A stretch of 36,173 nt of DNA. Origin: Patescibacteria group bacterium (GTDB lineage: Bacteria > Patescibacteriota > Microgenomatia > UBA12405). Where the stretch lies: positions 86,022 through 122,194 of the forward strand of contig JAMCSD010000002.1 of assembly GCA_023380755.1 (NCBI GenBank), written 5' to 3'. The position numbers were made by a program, and so were the translations under genes. The notes below the pieces were generated by a model, which worked only from the letters and a program-made list of their open reading frames with translations, was not told the origin of the DNA and did not search any database. Of this stretch, positions 25,859 to 34,827 are shown in pieces; within the stretch, counting starts at the first letter, position 1; the number at the start of each line of letters is the position of its first letter.

Positions 25859-26658
25859 AGACCAGTGTTAATCCGCATGGATAATTCTTTGTCAAAAATC
25901 CACTGTCGTTGGTTGTGGTTATCATAATAATGGAGAATCTTTAAACGATAAAAAACGGCGAGAGCATCGATTAAGCAAGTGATAACTGTTTTCATCCCCG
26001 TCGCATGAGTTAAGCTTTTAAAGTTATAGCTAAGCTTAATAGGCGCTTCATATATACGGAAAAATCCTAAGTAATTTGCGACAGATAAAATTTCGAGATC
26101 AAAAGCATAATTTTTTACCATTAATCGGGGCAATACTTTTTCTAACACCTGTCGTTTAAAAATCTTTAAACCTGCCTGAGTATCGCTAACCTTAATATTT
26201 AGTAAAATACGAGCGATTATGCGTGCCCCAAGGCTTATTATTTTCCGGTCAGTAGGATATTGGACGCGCGAAGCCGGATGTAGTTTTGAGGCAACAACGA
26301 TATCAGCTTCATACCATTCCAAGTGTTCAATAACCATAGAAATGCCATTAGGATCAATCTCCATACCCGCATCAATGAAAGCAATGTAATCACCTTTGGT
26401 GCGGGCCATGCCATAGCGGACGGCGAAACCTTTGCCATGGTTATGCGGATAGCCATATAGTTTTAATTTAGGCAGGTGTGACCTTTTGAGTTCTTGGTAT
26501 GAGTGGTCTATCAAGGTGCCGTCAACAACGGCGATGAGCTCATAATCGTAACGGATCTGATCAAGAGTAGATAATATGCCCTTTATGTCAGTTAAAATTG
26601 TCTGTTCTTGTTTATAAATAGGAACAATGACAGATAAAAAGTGATCGGAGTTTTTCAT
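25855..26658 (-). CDS. GT2, polyprenyl-phosphate sugar synthase-like (ALG5/DPM1 type)
   Basis: I place the start at ATG 26658 (267 residues). It forms an ATGA overlap with the upstream stop, as many pairs here do, whereas the longer frame to 26709 begins with TTG and would overlap by 55 nt. LSVIVPIYKQEQTI begins the fold; VVDGT, GKGFAVRYGM and KVSDTQAGLKIFKR match the dolichyl-phosphate glucose/mannose synthase group. The metal site reads FIDAGMEID where the family normally has DAD, so the second Asp is replaced or shifted. No membrane helix is evident, as in ALG5-type soluble catalytic domains. It is a likely source of polyprenyl-phosphate-linked hexose, which the GT-C enzymes encoded upstream would use outside the membrane. 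Confidence 0.86.
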   Translation of the reverse strand: MKNSDHFLSVIVPIYKQEQTILTDIKGILSTLDQIRYDYELIAVVDGTLIDHSYQELKRSHLPKLKLYGYPHNHGKGFAVRYGMARTKGDYIAFIDAGMEIDPNGISMVIEHLEWYEADIVVASKLHPASRVQYPTDRKIISLGARIIARILLNIKVSDTQAGLKIFKRQVLEKVLPRLMVKNYAFDLEILSVANYLGFFRIYEAPIKLSYNFKSLTHATGMKTVITCLIDALAVFYRLKILHYYDNHNQRQWIFDKELSMRINTGL

Positions 26659-27728
26659 GAAAGGATCGATTGATAGACCTGTAATGTTTGTTCGGCGGTT
26701 TTTTGCCAAGAGAATTGTCGACTTCTAGTAATTCCTAGATGGCGATATTTCTCTTGAAGACGAGCATCAGAATAAAGAGAAGTTAAAGCCTTTTTTAGGG
26801 TAAAAGGATTATGTGGATTAAAAGAAAGGCCAGCATTACCGGCAATTTCCTCCAAAGAAGTATTCTGACTGTATATAGTCGGGCAACCTGATTGCATGGC
26901 CTCCAGAAGTCCTAGTCCGAAACCTTCGGCATAAGAAGGGTGACAATAAACCGTAGCTAAATTATAAATAACACTCAGATCTTCGTTGGGGACAAATCCG
27001 AGGCAAAACAGTTGACTAAAAGTCTGTTTTTGAAGCCAAAGAAGATCCTGGGTCCAGGGATGATCAACCACATGTTTTTGAGTGGCCGAGGAACCAACAA
27101 TCACTAATGGATAGTTAAGATCACGACAAGTGTTAACCAGGGTGGGAATATTTTTATTCCAATTGATATCGCCAACATAAAGCACAAATTTTTGAGGGAG
27201 AGAGTATTTTTTAACTGTTTGGGAAAGTAGTTTCTGATTATTGATGGGCTGAAAAATAGAATCAGCAGCTAAATAAATAGGAATTATCTTATCTGGGGCA
27301 ACGCCGGTCAGAGTGGAAATGGAATACTTAGAGGTTAAGGAATCGGTAATGAGGCGATCGATGTGTTGTAAACGTTGTTTTTGGAGAAGCCATTTAACTT
27401 CGCCCTTAAACCCCACGGGAAAATGAGATTTAAATTGTCGAGGGATTATATCATGTACGGTTACAACGAGTGGAGTTCGGTGACGCTGCGGCAGGGTTAA
27501 TTCGAAGGGGTCAAAATAAGGATAATGGATTAAATCGTACTTATTAATTTCAGTGTTAGCCGTCGAAACTAAATCAATATGCCAATGGTGGTATTGAGTG
27601 CTGGTTTGGCAATACTTAATTAAAGAATCAGTTAGTCTCGAAGTATAAAAGCCGACGCCGCGGAATTGATTACCATTTTGGGTAGGACTGATATCGATGG
27701 CAATGTTAGGTGTGATGGTGGTATTCAT
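26655..27728 (-). CDS. GT4 family glycosyltransferase
   Basis: 357 residues from ATG 27728. The frame extends six codons further to a TTG at 27746, but the ATG (MNTTITPN) is preferred and leaves a 23-nt overlap with the upstream gene. GNQFRGVGFYTSRL is the acceptor-side glycine motif, VVTVHDIIPRQF and LITDSLTSKYSI are typical of WbdA/WbdB-type mannosyltransferases, and KFVLYVGDINWNKNIPTLV opens the donor domain. AEGFGLGLLEAMQSGCPTI is a complete EX7E signature. The sequence is cytosolic throughout. The enzyme probably adds mannose or glucose to the lipid-linked glycan; specificity rests on family resemblance. Confidence 0.9.
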   Translation of the reverse strand: MNTTITPNIAIDISPTQNGNQFRGVGFYTSRLTDSLIKYCQTSTQYHHWHIDLVSTANTEINKYDLIHYPYFDPFELTLPQRHRTPLVVTVHDIIPRQFKSHFPVGFKGEVKWLLQKQRLQHIDRLITDSLTSKYSISTLTGVAPDKIIPIYLAADSIFQPINNQKLLSQTVKKYSLPQKFVLYVGDINWNKNIPTLVNTCRDLNYPLVIVGSSATQKHVVDHPWTQDLLWLQKQTFSQLFCLGFVPNEDLSVIYNLATVYCHPSYAEGFGLGLLEAMQSGCPTIYSQNTSLEEIAGNAGLSFNPHNPFTLKKALTSLYSDARLQEKYRHLGITRSRQFSWQKTAEQTLQVYQSILS

Positions 27729-28494
27729 ATAGTTTGGCGTAGGCAATGGGAAATCTTAGAGCCGAGAAAAAAGAAAAGGCGAAACCGGGGAATCCGTCAA
27801 CGTAGCCGCGATGACGAATATATGTTTTTAAAAACCAACAAACAGGCTTAAAAAAGAAGTAAGTGATAAAATTTACAAAATTTAATTGAAGGCGAACGTG
27901 ATCTAACTCTTTGGCGATTATAGTGGTATAGCGATTGTGACGATCAAGATAGCGGTTAAAAGATGAATCAGCATAGTGAAGCAGATCGTGTTGGAGAGTG
28001 GCGGTTTGGCCATCTACTTTAGCTTGTTCATGAACGGAAAGGCAAGGCAGGTGTCCGTGACCTCGTTTATAAAAACGTAATGTTAAGTCGGGGTATTGGC
28101 CGCCTTTTTTAAGGAATTTGCCTAAAAAATAATTACGACGTTTAATCCAAAAACCATTTTCTGGAATAGTATTGATATCTTTAGAAAGAATATGGGAAAT
28201 TTCATTTTTTAATTCCGGACTGACGACCTCATCAGCATCGAGCTGGAGAATCCAATCACTTTTACAATTGTCAATTGCCAGTTGTTTATTAATATGAAAC
28301 ATGGGTTTATTGTCGGTAGAGATAATTTTCGTATGAGGAAATTTCTTGGCGATAGTAACTGTCTGGTCTGAAGACGAACCGTCGACTAAGACGATTTCGG
28401 TGGCTAGACCGGAAACGGACTCGAGGCAGCGGGAAATAAAACTTTCCTCATTATAAGTAGCTATAGCGATAGAAAGAGTGGTTATAGATTTCAT
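27706..28494 (-). CDS. GT2 glycosyltransferase, WaaE/KdtX-like
   Basis: 262 residues. LSIAIATYNEESFISRCLES begins the fold; EIVLVDGSSSDQTV is the donor loop, and LQLDADEVVSPEL is the signature of the WaaE/KdtX subgroup with DAD as metal site. KPMFHINKQLAID and KRRNYFLGKFLKKGG are also characteristic of that group. In enterobacteria WaaE adds glucose to lipopolysaccharide core heptose, but no heptose or LPS genes are visible here, so only the fold-level assignment should be trusted. ATG start overlapping the last GT-C gene's stop by 4 nt (ATGA). Confidence 0.91.
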   Translation of the reverse strand: MKSITTLSIAIATYNEESFISRCLESVSGLATEIVLVDGSSSDQTVTIAKKFPHTKIISTDNKPMFHINKQLAIDNCKSDWILQLDADEVVSPELKNEISHILSKDINTIPENGFWIKRRNYFLGKFLKKGGQYPDLTLRFYKRGHGHLPCLSVHEQAKVDGQTATLQHDLLHYADSSFNRYLDRHNRYTTIIAKELDHVRLQLNFVNFITYFFFKPVCWFLKTYIRHRGYVDGFPGFAFSFFSALRFPIAYAKLYEYHHHT

Positions 28495-30104
28495 TTCTTA
28501 TATATTTTAAACGCTGGTTCGCCATTTGAGAAATTTATCACTTTGATCGGGCCTAAAGGAACATTTTCGGTGGAAGCGATAACAAGAGAGTTGGAAGGTA
28601 TTTTACCCCAATCTATACTTGTAAAATGAATATTGTCAATTTGACGGACGGTAGAAAAACCAAATTTATCTGGTGGGCTTAGCTTAATTTGCGGCTGAAG
28701 GTTTTGGGGCGGGTAGTGAGAATAAAAAAGATAAAGAATATAAGGTTGATCATATTTATCGGTAAAATAAATATTAGCATATTCCCTGGAATTAGATGTA
28801 ACGTAGGGAATAATCTGATCAAAAGATTGGCTCCAGGAATTAGGATAACGTTTAAGATAATGAAGGTAATAACTGTCCAGATAAAAAAAGATATTAAAAG
28901 CATAAAGAAGTATAAACAGGAGCATAATGGAAGACTTAGAGGGAATAGTCCGAGAATTTAGAAGCTGATGTAAGCCAATAGCAATAAATATGGAGAGGGA
29001 AATACTTAAGGGTAGGGCCCGGAGAGCTGAGGGAGCCTGAAAGGTAAAAGAGGAGGCTAGGGGGGTAATAAGAGTCCAAAAAACTAAAAAACGCTTAAAA
29101 ATAGGCGAATAGTTGTGGCGGAAGGCTAAAAATAATCCAAGGAGAAGAAATGGTAGTTCGACAAGGTATAACTGCCCCATTTCCGGTACCTTGGAACGAG
29201 GGACATCATCGCCATTAATGAATAAGAAGGAACCACTAAAGTGAGAGGTGTACTTTTCTGCCCACGAAATTGCATAAAGAACTACTTTGTTGTGGATTAC
29301 CCTGTAAAGAAGTGAAGGAGAATGCTGGCCAAGAAGTTCGTTAGCTCGCCAATAAGGCCCAGAATCAGCTAAAAGGCCAACCCCACTGAAACGGGCAGAA
29401 CCACCACTATGAACAAAAGAAATCAGTACCGGTAATGTAATTAAAAAGGCAAAAATTAGAGGAAAAACAAACTGTTTTGAACGATGAATAAGAGTCTTAA
29501 AATTGGAGAGAAAGAAAAAGATACCTAAAACTGGCGCAATGATACGTGCTGAATGATATATGTAAAGAGAGAGAACAAAAGCAATAAAAAATAAGACTAG
29601 ATGAAGGCTAACGGCTGTTTTTAAGTATTTATAGAAGAAATATGTTCCTAAAAGGATAAAGGTTAAGGCTGCTGAAGATTCCCAGGCACCGCGGGAGAAA
29701 TGGATATGCCAGGGGTTAATAGATAAAACAAAAGCACTTAGTAAGGCCAAATCCGAAGAAGAAGAGATTAATTTTACTAATAAATAAATTAAAATGACAG
29801 CACTGGTTGAAAGAAAAAGATTAGGAAGACGGACAGCCAGAGTGTTTAAGCCTAAAAGTTTGATAAAAGGAATAGCTAAATAAAAATAGCCGCCGGGTTT
29901 AAAATCACCAAAAGATTGGAAATGAAGCGGCCAAGAAGCTCCGTGTTCATCTTTGCCGGTTTGAATCAGGGAATAGGCATTGTAAGCAATAGCAGCTTCA
30001 TCCGGATTGATAGGAGGGTAACTATCAAGGCGATAGGATCGTAAAACAAAAGCCAGGACCAAAATAAGGAGTAAAAGAAATTTTTTATTTCGTAAAATAA
30101 GCAT
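28491..30104 (-). CDS. GT-C membrane glycosyltransferase, PMT/ArnT-like, array copy 1
   Basis: 537 residues, about eleven membrane segments and a soluble C-terminal domain (~130 residues). The first outside loop has Asp35-Glu36 (NPDEAAIAYNAYS), matching the catalytic DE of PMT-type enzymes, then KDEHG and SFGDFKPGG. NPWHIHFSRGAWE at 130-142 and YHSAR are shared with the neighbouring paralogues. Enzymes of this fold take sugars from polyprenyl-phosphate carriers and add them outside the membrane to lipid, glycan or protein. The donor is perhaps made by the ALG5/DPM1-like enzyme encoded at 25855-26658. The C-terminal DKYDQPYILYLFY motif is shared with copies 2 and 3. Its 5' end overlaps copy 2 by 20 nt. 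Confidence 0.92.
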   Translation of the reverse strand: MLILRNKKFLLLLILVLAFVLRSYRLDSYPPINPDEAAIAYNAYSLIQTGKDEHGASWPLHFQSFGDFKPGGYFYLAIPFIKLLGLNTLAVRLPNLFLSTSAVILIYLLVKLISSSSDLALLSAFVLSINPWHIHFSRGAWESSAALTFILLGTYFFYKYLKTAVSLHLVLFFIAFVLSLYIYHSARIIAPVLGIFFFLSNFKTLIHRSKQFVFPLIFAFLITLPVLISFVHSGGSARFSGVGLLADSGPYWRANELLGQHSPSLLYRVIHNKVVLYAISWAEKYTSHFSGSFLFINGDDVPRSKVPEMGQLYLVELPFLLLGLFLAFRHNYSPIFKRFLVFWTLITPLASSFTFQAPSALRALPLSISLSIFIAIGLHQLLNSRTIPSKSSIMLLFILLYAFNIFFYLDSYYLHYLKRYPNSWSQSFDQIIPYVTSNSREYANIYFTDKYDQPYILYLFYSHYPPQNLQPQIKLSPPDKFGFSTVRQIDNIHFTSIDWGKIPSNSLVIASTENVPLGPIKVINFSNGEPAFKIYKK

Positions 30105-31698
30105 AAAAAGTAGATGAATCCCCTATCGGGCTAAGAGGAATAAAATTTTTAAAATCCGGATCACTAAAAAGACTTTGGCGGCGCATTTCTTCAAGAGAGA
30201 TAATTAGTAAAGTGTGAGGTATGGTTTTGAGACCAGAAAAATTTATAGGTTGAAAACGGATATTATCAATTGATTCTACCTTTCCGGTATCATAATTGTT
30301 TGAAAGGAGTTTGGCTTGGTGTTGATATTGAGCGGGTGAATAACGATTAAAGAATAAATAAAAGATATATGGCTGGCCATAATAGTCTGAAAAGTAAATA
30401 TGGGAGACTGAAGATTGATTATTAGCCACAAAACGGGAAGCTTGTTGGTATCCATAGAGGAAGTCGGTAGGACTCTTTTTCACCATATGATTAAAATAAA
30501 GATCACTATAATAAACAAAGGATAATAAATAACCACCGATAATAAATATGCCCAAATATCTGATACGGGACTTATGAGATAAAAGAGACATCATTTTGGT
30601 GATACCTAAAGCTGAGAAGTAGATCAGAGATAGCGAGAGAGGTAGACTACGGACGGCATGAATAGTATCCCGAGTGAGTGACGAAGCAATCGGGCTTAAT
30701 AACAGCCATAACATAAAAAAAATGTTTAAAGTGATATTGCCGAAAGAAAGGAATGACAGCAGCCCGACTAGTAAAAATATTATTGAGGGGTAAAGAAGAA
30801 CTCCAATGTAGGGAGCTGATTGGCGGGCGTTCTGCCAATCACCTTCAAAAAAGAGAAATTGAGGCGAAAAATAATTCAAATAATGACCTAAGAAGTTGCG
30901 GGTAAAGAATATAAAACGGTTATAAAAAAGATGGTAGTCAAGAACTGAGGTCTCATTAATGATAAGTTGTTTTTCATCTTGACTCCGAGGATAAGAGAAA
31001 AGGCTTAAGACTTGAAGACGATTGGCGTCGTGGTTTAATAAGCCGACTAAAATAATTAGGGCAGCGATTAAAAGAGGGACGGAAAAAGATAAAAGAAAAG
31101 CCGAAAGTTTACTTTTAAATAATTGGAACTGAGTAAAGCAAAGGGAAATGATTATTAGAAGGGAAATGAGCTTAGCTGATTGATAGGTAAATAGACTAAG
31201 GGAAAATATTATTGAAGAGAAAAGATACCGCTTTTTAAAAAATAGTAGAGAGGCTAACGCAAGTTCGAAAAGAAAGACATTGGTTTCCCATGCACCGCGA
31301 GAAAAGTGGATATTCCAAGGATTGAATGCTAAAAGAAGAGCTCCGATAAAAGCCAGCTGACGGTTCTTTTTAAAAGGAAAGTGACGGGCTAGAAAGTAAA
31401 AAACCAGCGGGAGAAGAGACCCTAAGATAATTGACGGTAGTCTGACCGAGAGAGTGGAAAGACCAAAAAGGTAAACAAATGGAACTGTTAAATAAACATA
31501 AAGACCAGGCTTATAATCACCAAAAGACTTAAAAATAAGGGGGAGTAAGTTTCCATATTCATCTTTTAAAGTTTTGGAAATAGAATAAGCATTATAACCC
31601 AGAGAAGCCTCATCCCAAGAAGGCGGCGGATAGGAATTAACTTTATAAATTCTGATTAAAAAGCTGGCAAAAAATAATAATATCAACCACTTTTTCAT
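30085..31698 (-). CDS. GT-C membrane glycosyltransferase, PMT/ArnT-like, array copy 2
   Basis: 537 residues, same length as copy 1 and apparently its closest relative. Asp29-Glu30 (PPSWDEASLGYNAYS) is the loop-1 acidic pair, then KDEYG, SFGDYKPGLY and LSVRLP. NPWNIHFSRGAWETN and YQSAKLI follow in the same order. LTRDTIHAVRSLPL marks the late loop conserved across the array. The C-terminal outside domain carries DYYGQPYIFYLFF. About eleven membrane segments, no recognisable signal peptide beyond the first helix. ATGA overlap (4 nt) with copy 3 upstream. Acceptor and donor sugars are unknown; retention of all motifs suggests it is active. Confidence 0.92.
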   Translation of the reverse strand: MKKWLILLFFASFLIRIYKVNSYPPPSWDEASLGYNAYSISKTLKDEYGNLLPLIFKSFGDYKPGLYVYLTVPFVYLFGLSTLSVRLPSIILGSLLPLVFYFLARHFPFKKNRQLAFIGALLLAFNPWNIHFSRGAWETNVFLFELALASLLFFKKRYLFSSIIFSLSLFTYQSAKLISLLIIISLCFTQFQLFKSKLSAFLLSFSVPLLIAALIILVGLLNHDANRLQVLSLFSYPRSQDEKQLIINETSVLDYHLFYNRFIFFTRNFLGHYLNYFSPQFLFFEGDWQNARQSAPYIGVLLYPSIIFLLVGLLSFLSFGNITLNIFFMLWLLLSPIASSLTRDTIHAVRSLPLSLSLIYFSALGITKMMSLLSHKSRIRYLGIFIIGGYLLSFVYYSDLYFNHMVKKSPTDFLYGYQQASRFVANNQSSVSHIYFSDYYGQPYIFYLFFNRYSPAQYQHQAKLLSNNYDTGKVESIDNIRFQPINFSGLKTIPHTLLIISLEEMRRQSLFSDPDFKNFIPLSPIGDSSTFYAYFTK

Positions 31699-33239
31699 AA
31701 TTTAACAATATCGAACGCTGGTTTTTTATCCAGAAAATAAATCGTCTTGAGTAAAATCGCATTAGCGGGATAATTTCCCGGACTGGTAATTAGTAAGGAG
31801 TTATGGGTGTCTTCAGTTTTTGATTTAACTTCCCAGTCGTTAAGAAAATAAATGTTTTGAAATCGATCAATCCAGTACCAGTCAGCATGGTAATTCCAAT
31901 CTTTACTGGGGCCTTGTTGGTAATTGGCGGGATCTATTGGCCAATAAAATAACAAAAATTCATGAGGTTCGCCATATTTTTTAGTAATATAGATATTTTT
32001 AAATAGAGCGCCATTATTTTTAATAAACTGAATAGCTTCCTCGTAACCATATTGCCATGACCATGAGTAATTAACAGCATAAGCCTGGTAACGGCTAGCG
32101 AAAGAAAATAAGTAAAAGAACAGAATAACAAAAAGAAGTGGGAAAGCAAGTTTATTTTTAATAATGGAAATACCAAGAGCGGTAATGATAGTAGCTAAAA
32201 CAAGAAATACCGAGCTGCGAAGTGTGTGGGGCGCATCACGCGTAATCGCAGAAGGTAGAGGCGAAACTAGATACCAGTAAAGGAGCCAACTCCTATTTTT
32301 AAAAAGGAAGAATAATCCAATAGCGTAAAAAGGGATAAATAAAGAATATATTAATGGGAAATTAGGTATATTAAATTGATAATTACTGCTACCGGAGAAA
32401 AAAAGATATCGTGGATCAATGATTTTTAAATAATTTTCGGCTGAATAGAAAATAAAATAAGTAACTTTATTGTGAATTACTTTACCGATAAGCGGAGGAA
32501 GAGATTGTCGACGTTGCTCTATGCGATTAATTGTTCCTTGATCAATTAAACTTACTAATTTGTAACGAGATTGGCCGGTAGTAGCAAAAAAGGTTTGATA
32601 AAGGAAAAGGAGTATGGCGGCGATAAAAACAAAGAAGGGTAAGTTAAGTTTAATGGGACGAAAATAAAAAAGGGTTATAAGGTAAAAAGGTAATATAACC
32701 CGGGAATTATTATAAGTAAAAAGACACAGGGAAAAGAGAATTAAGCTGAAAGATACCTTCTTTGAAAAAAGAAAATAGAGAGAAAAGACAAAAAGGGTTA
32801 AGAAAAGGTTGGCTTCTAGAGCTATCCGAGATAAAAAGATAGACCACGGAAGAAAGGTAATTAATAATGACGAAAGGAATGGTAAATGTTTGTTATTTTT
32901 AAAGGCAACTTTGGTTAGAAGAAAAACTCCTATTGGGAGAAGGGCACCGCTGATGACCGAGAGAAGTCGAACAGAAATAACATTAAGGCCAAAAAGAGAA
33001 ATAAAAGGGAGAGAAAAATAGATATAAACTGGTAACTTGAAGTCTCCATAAGCGCGAAAGATGGTAGGAAAATAATTCCCCCATTCATCTTTACCAGTTT
33101 TTAAAATGGAATAAGCGTTATAACCAAGTGAGACTTCGTCCCAGTTGGGACTAGGAGGTAATTTAGTTATATCAATAAACCTAACAGTAAATGCCAAAGC
33201 TGCCAATAAAAGGAGAAAAAGAAATTCCTTTTTATTCAT
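31695..33239 (-). CDS. GT-C membrane glycosyltransferase, PMT/ArnT-like, array copy 3
   Basis: 514 residues. Asp34-Glu35 (PNWDEVSLGYNAYS) is the catalytic-type DE, then KDEWG and AYGDFKLPVY. The second motif is altered to LPWSIFLSRIALEAN, as in copy 4 rather than copies 1 and 2, and YNNSRVI replaces YHSAR. LTRDAPHTLRS in place of the late loop and KKYGEPHEFLLFY in the C-terminal domain keep the array pattern. The sequence therefore sits between the 1/2 and 4 types. It overlaps copy 4 by 8 nt upstream. The shorter length comes mainly from loops, not from a missing domain. Confidence 0.92.
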   Translation of the reverse strand: MNKKEFLFLLLLAALAFTVRFIDITKLPPSPNWDEVSLGYNAYSILKTGKDEWGNYFPTIFRAYGDFKLPVYIYFSLPFISLFGLNVISVRLLSVISGALLPIGVFLLTKVAFKNNKHLPFLSSLLITFLPWSIFLSRIALEANLFLTLFVFSLYFLFSKKVSFSLILFSLCLFTYNNSRVILPFYLITLFYFRPIKLNLPFFVFIAAILLFLYQTFFATTGQSRYKLVSLIDQGTINRIEQRRQSLPPLIGKVIHNKVTYFIFYSAENYLKIIDPRYLFFSGSSNYQFNIPNFPLIYSLFIPFYAIGLFFLFKNRSWLLYWYLVSPLPSAITRDAPHTLRSSVFLVLATIITALGISIIKNKLAFPLLFVILFFYLFSFASRYQAYAVNYSWSWQYGYEEAIQFIKNNGALFKNIYITKKYGEPHEFLLFYWPIDPANYQQGPSKDWNYHADWYWIDRFQNIYFLNDWEVKSKTEDTHNSLLITSPGNYPANAILLKTIYFLDKKPAFDIVKL

Positions 33240-34827
33240 GAGTATTAAAGATATAAATAGCGGCTTTTTGGTTAGAGGCGGAAGGATAATAAATTACAGC
33301 ATCGGGTTTTATACCGAGAAATTCTTCCGGTCGGCCAATCAAAATAGTATTGGGAATTTTAGCATCTTCAGCAAAGGAGATTTCTTTAAACGTAAAACGA
33401 CCTAAATTGTATTGGCCAAGCTGATCGACGAATGATTTACCTTGAGACTGATAGGCAAGCCAGGAAGCGGAAAAATGTTGGAAAATCTTGGGATCAAAAG
33501 CGGAAAAGAAAGCAACGTAGGCTTGAGGTTCGGAAAGTTTACGGGAGAAAACCACCTTCTTATTAGGAAAAGAAAGGGTATAGGCAACAGCCTGACGATT
33601 GCCAAAGAGCATTCCCTCGGCCAGGACCTCATTGGCATGAAAAAAGTAATTAAGGAAAAAATTAGTAGTTTCAAAGATGAAAAGAATAATAATAAAAACT
33701 TTAAAAATAACATTTTTAGAAGATAAAAGCTGATAAAATCCACAGGAAGCAAGAATAAGAAAGAAAGGTAAACCGATAAGTAGGCGATTGGCGGGATAAG
33801 TTCCCTTAGAGAGAGCTGCGGGAATACAAGCGAGAAGAATACCGGCTAGAAGCCAAAGGATTTTGCGGTTAGGCTTAAGAAGAGAGATTAGGAGACAAAG
33901 TGTAACTGCAAAACCAAGGACGCCAAAACCGGGTAGCATGCCATATGTGGTTTCCGATGGGCCACTGGTAATTAAAAATTGGGGTGAAAGATAAGATAAA
34001 AAATTGTTGATAAACAAACCGATAACTTCTGTTAACTTATTATTGAAGGAACGGTTAATTAAAAGCGGCAAGCCATTACGGTTAAGATCGTATTGAAGTG
34101 AAGATAAAGACCGCCATTTATCGGTAGGATTAAAGATCGAGATATCCCCTGCCCTGGTAGCTGAAGAGGAGAGAGCAGTGATACCGAAAACAATTAATAA
34201 GAAGGTAAAGATAATTAAAAAAAGGCGTTGATAACGACGAAGGAAATAAGTAGAAAAATAAACAAAAATCGGAGTAAAAAACTTAGCTGAATGATAAGAA
34301 AATAAACTGAGGATGAAGACGGTAGCCGCAGCAATATGATTTAAAAATTTTTTCGATAACCACAGGAGAGCAGCCAAGATAATTAAAAATAGTGATAAGT
34401 TAGCTTCTAAAGCCAGACGGCTTACCGGAACATGCCAAGGAGAGACCGCCAGTAAAAGGGCAGAGATGAGAGCGATGGTGGAATTTTTGAAGATGAGGTA
34501 GGCTAGGGCGAAAAGGCAAAAAACTGAAAGGGTACCAAAAAACGCGCTAGGAAAGCGGATAGAGAAAGTATTGAGGCCAAAAAGTTTAATTGACGGTATC
34601 ATGAAAAATGTTTGCAGAGGCGGTTTGAAGTCGCCAAATGAACGGAGGCTTAAAAGATTCCGACTCCCCCATTCGTCTTGTCCGGTCTGAATAATGGAAT
34701 AAGCGGTATATCCTTGAGCGATTTCGTCGGGAGTGTAACTGTTCGGAAGCTCTCCAAGGGAATAAAAACGTAAAAAGGCGGCCAAAATTAGAATAACGAC
34801 GAGAATAAAGATATGTTTAGGAGTCAT
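33232..34827 (-). CDS. GT-C membrane glycosyltransferase, PMT/ArnT-like, array copy 4
   Basis: 531 residues. Asp34-Glu35 (YTPDEIAQGYTAYS), QDEWG and SFGDFKPPLQ form the first-loop block. SPWHVPVSRLALEAN and YHSAKFF follow. The late loop reads SKGTYPANRLLIGLP, keeping the Arg but losing the TRDxxH pattern of copies 2 and 3. RKLSEPQAYVAFF is the C-terminal counterpart of the DKYDQPY motif. This is a more diverged member, possibly using another acceptor. The ATG at 34827 overlaps the stop of copy 5 by one base (TAATG). Confidence 0.92.
   Translation of the reverse strand: MTPKHIFILVVILILAAFLRFYSLGELPNSYTPDEIAQGYTAYSIIQTGQDEWGSRNLLSLRSFGDFKPPLQTFFMIPSIKLFGLNTFSIRFPSAFFGTLSVFCLFALAYLIFKNSTIALISALLLAVSPWHVPVSRLALEANLSLFLIILAALLWLSKKFLNHIAAATVFILSLFSYHSAKFFTPIFVYFSTYFLRRYQRLFLIIFTFLLIVFGITALSSSATRAGDISIFNPTDKWRSLSSLQYDLNRNGLPLLINRSFNNKLTEVIGLFINNFLSYLSPQFLITSGPSETTYGMLPGFGVLGFAVTLCLLISLLKPNRKILWLLAGILLACIPAALSKGTYPANRLLIGLPFFLILASCGFYQLLSSKNVIFKVFIIILFIFETTNFFLNYFFHANEVLAEGMLFGNRQAVAYTLSFPNKKVVFSRKLSEPQAYVAFFSAFDPKIFQHFSASWLAYQSQGKSFVDQLGQYNLGRFTFKEISFAEDAKIPNTILIGRPEEFLGIKPDAVIYYPSASNQKAAIYIFNTHE

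Noticed and set aside
26659-26709. N-terminal extension of the polyprenyl-phosphate-type GT2 starting at 26709
   Set aside because: It begins with TTG, overlaps the upstream gene by 55 nt and adds residues outside the GT2 fold. ATG 26658 gives an ATGA junction typical of this operon.
27729-27746. Six-codon extension of the GT4 gene to a TTG at 27746
   Set aside because: ATG at 27728 is a stronger start and leaves a smaller overlap; the extension carries no conserved residues.
33402-33752. Minus-strand open frame of 116 codons in another frame
   Set aside because: It is inside GT-C copy 4, whose frame carries the conserved motifs; its hydrophobic look comes from T/C-rich codons.
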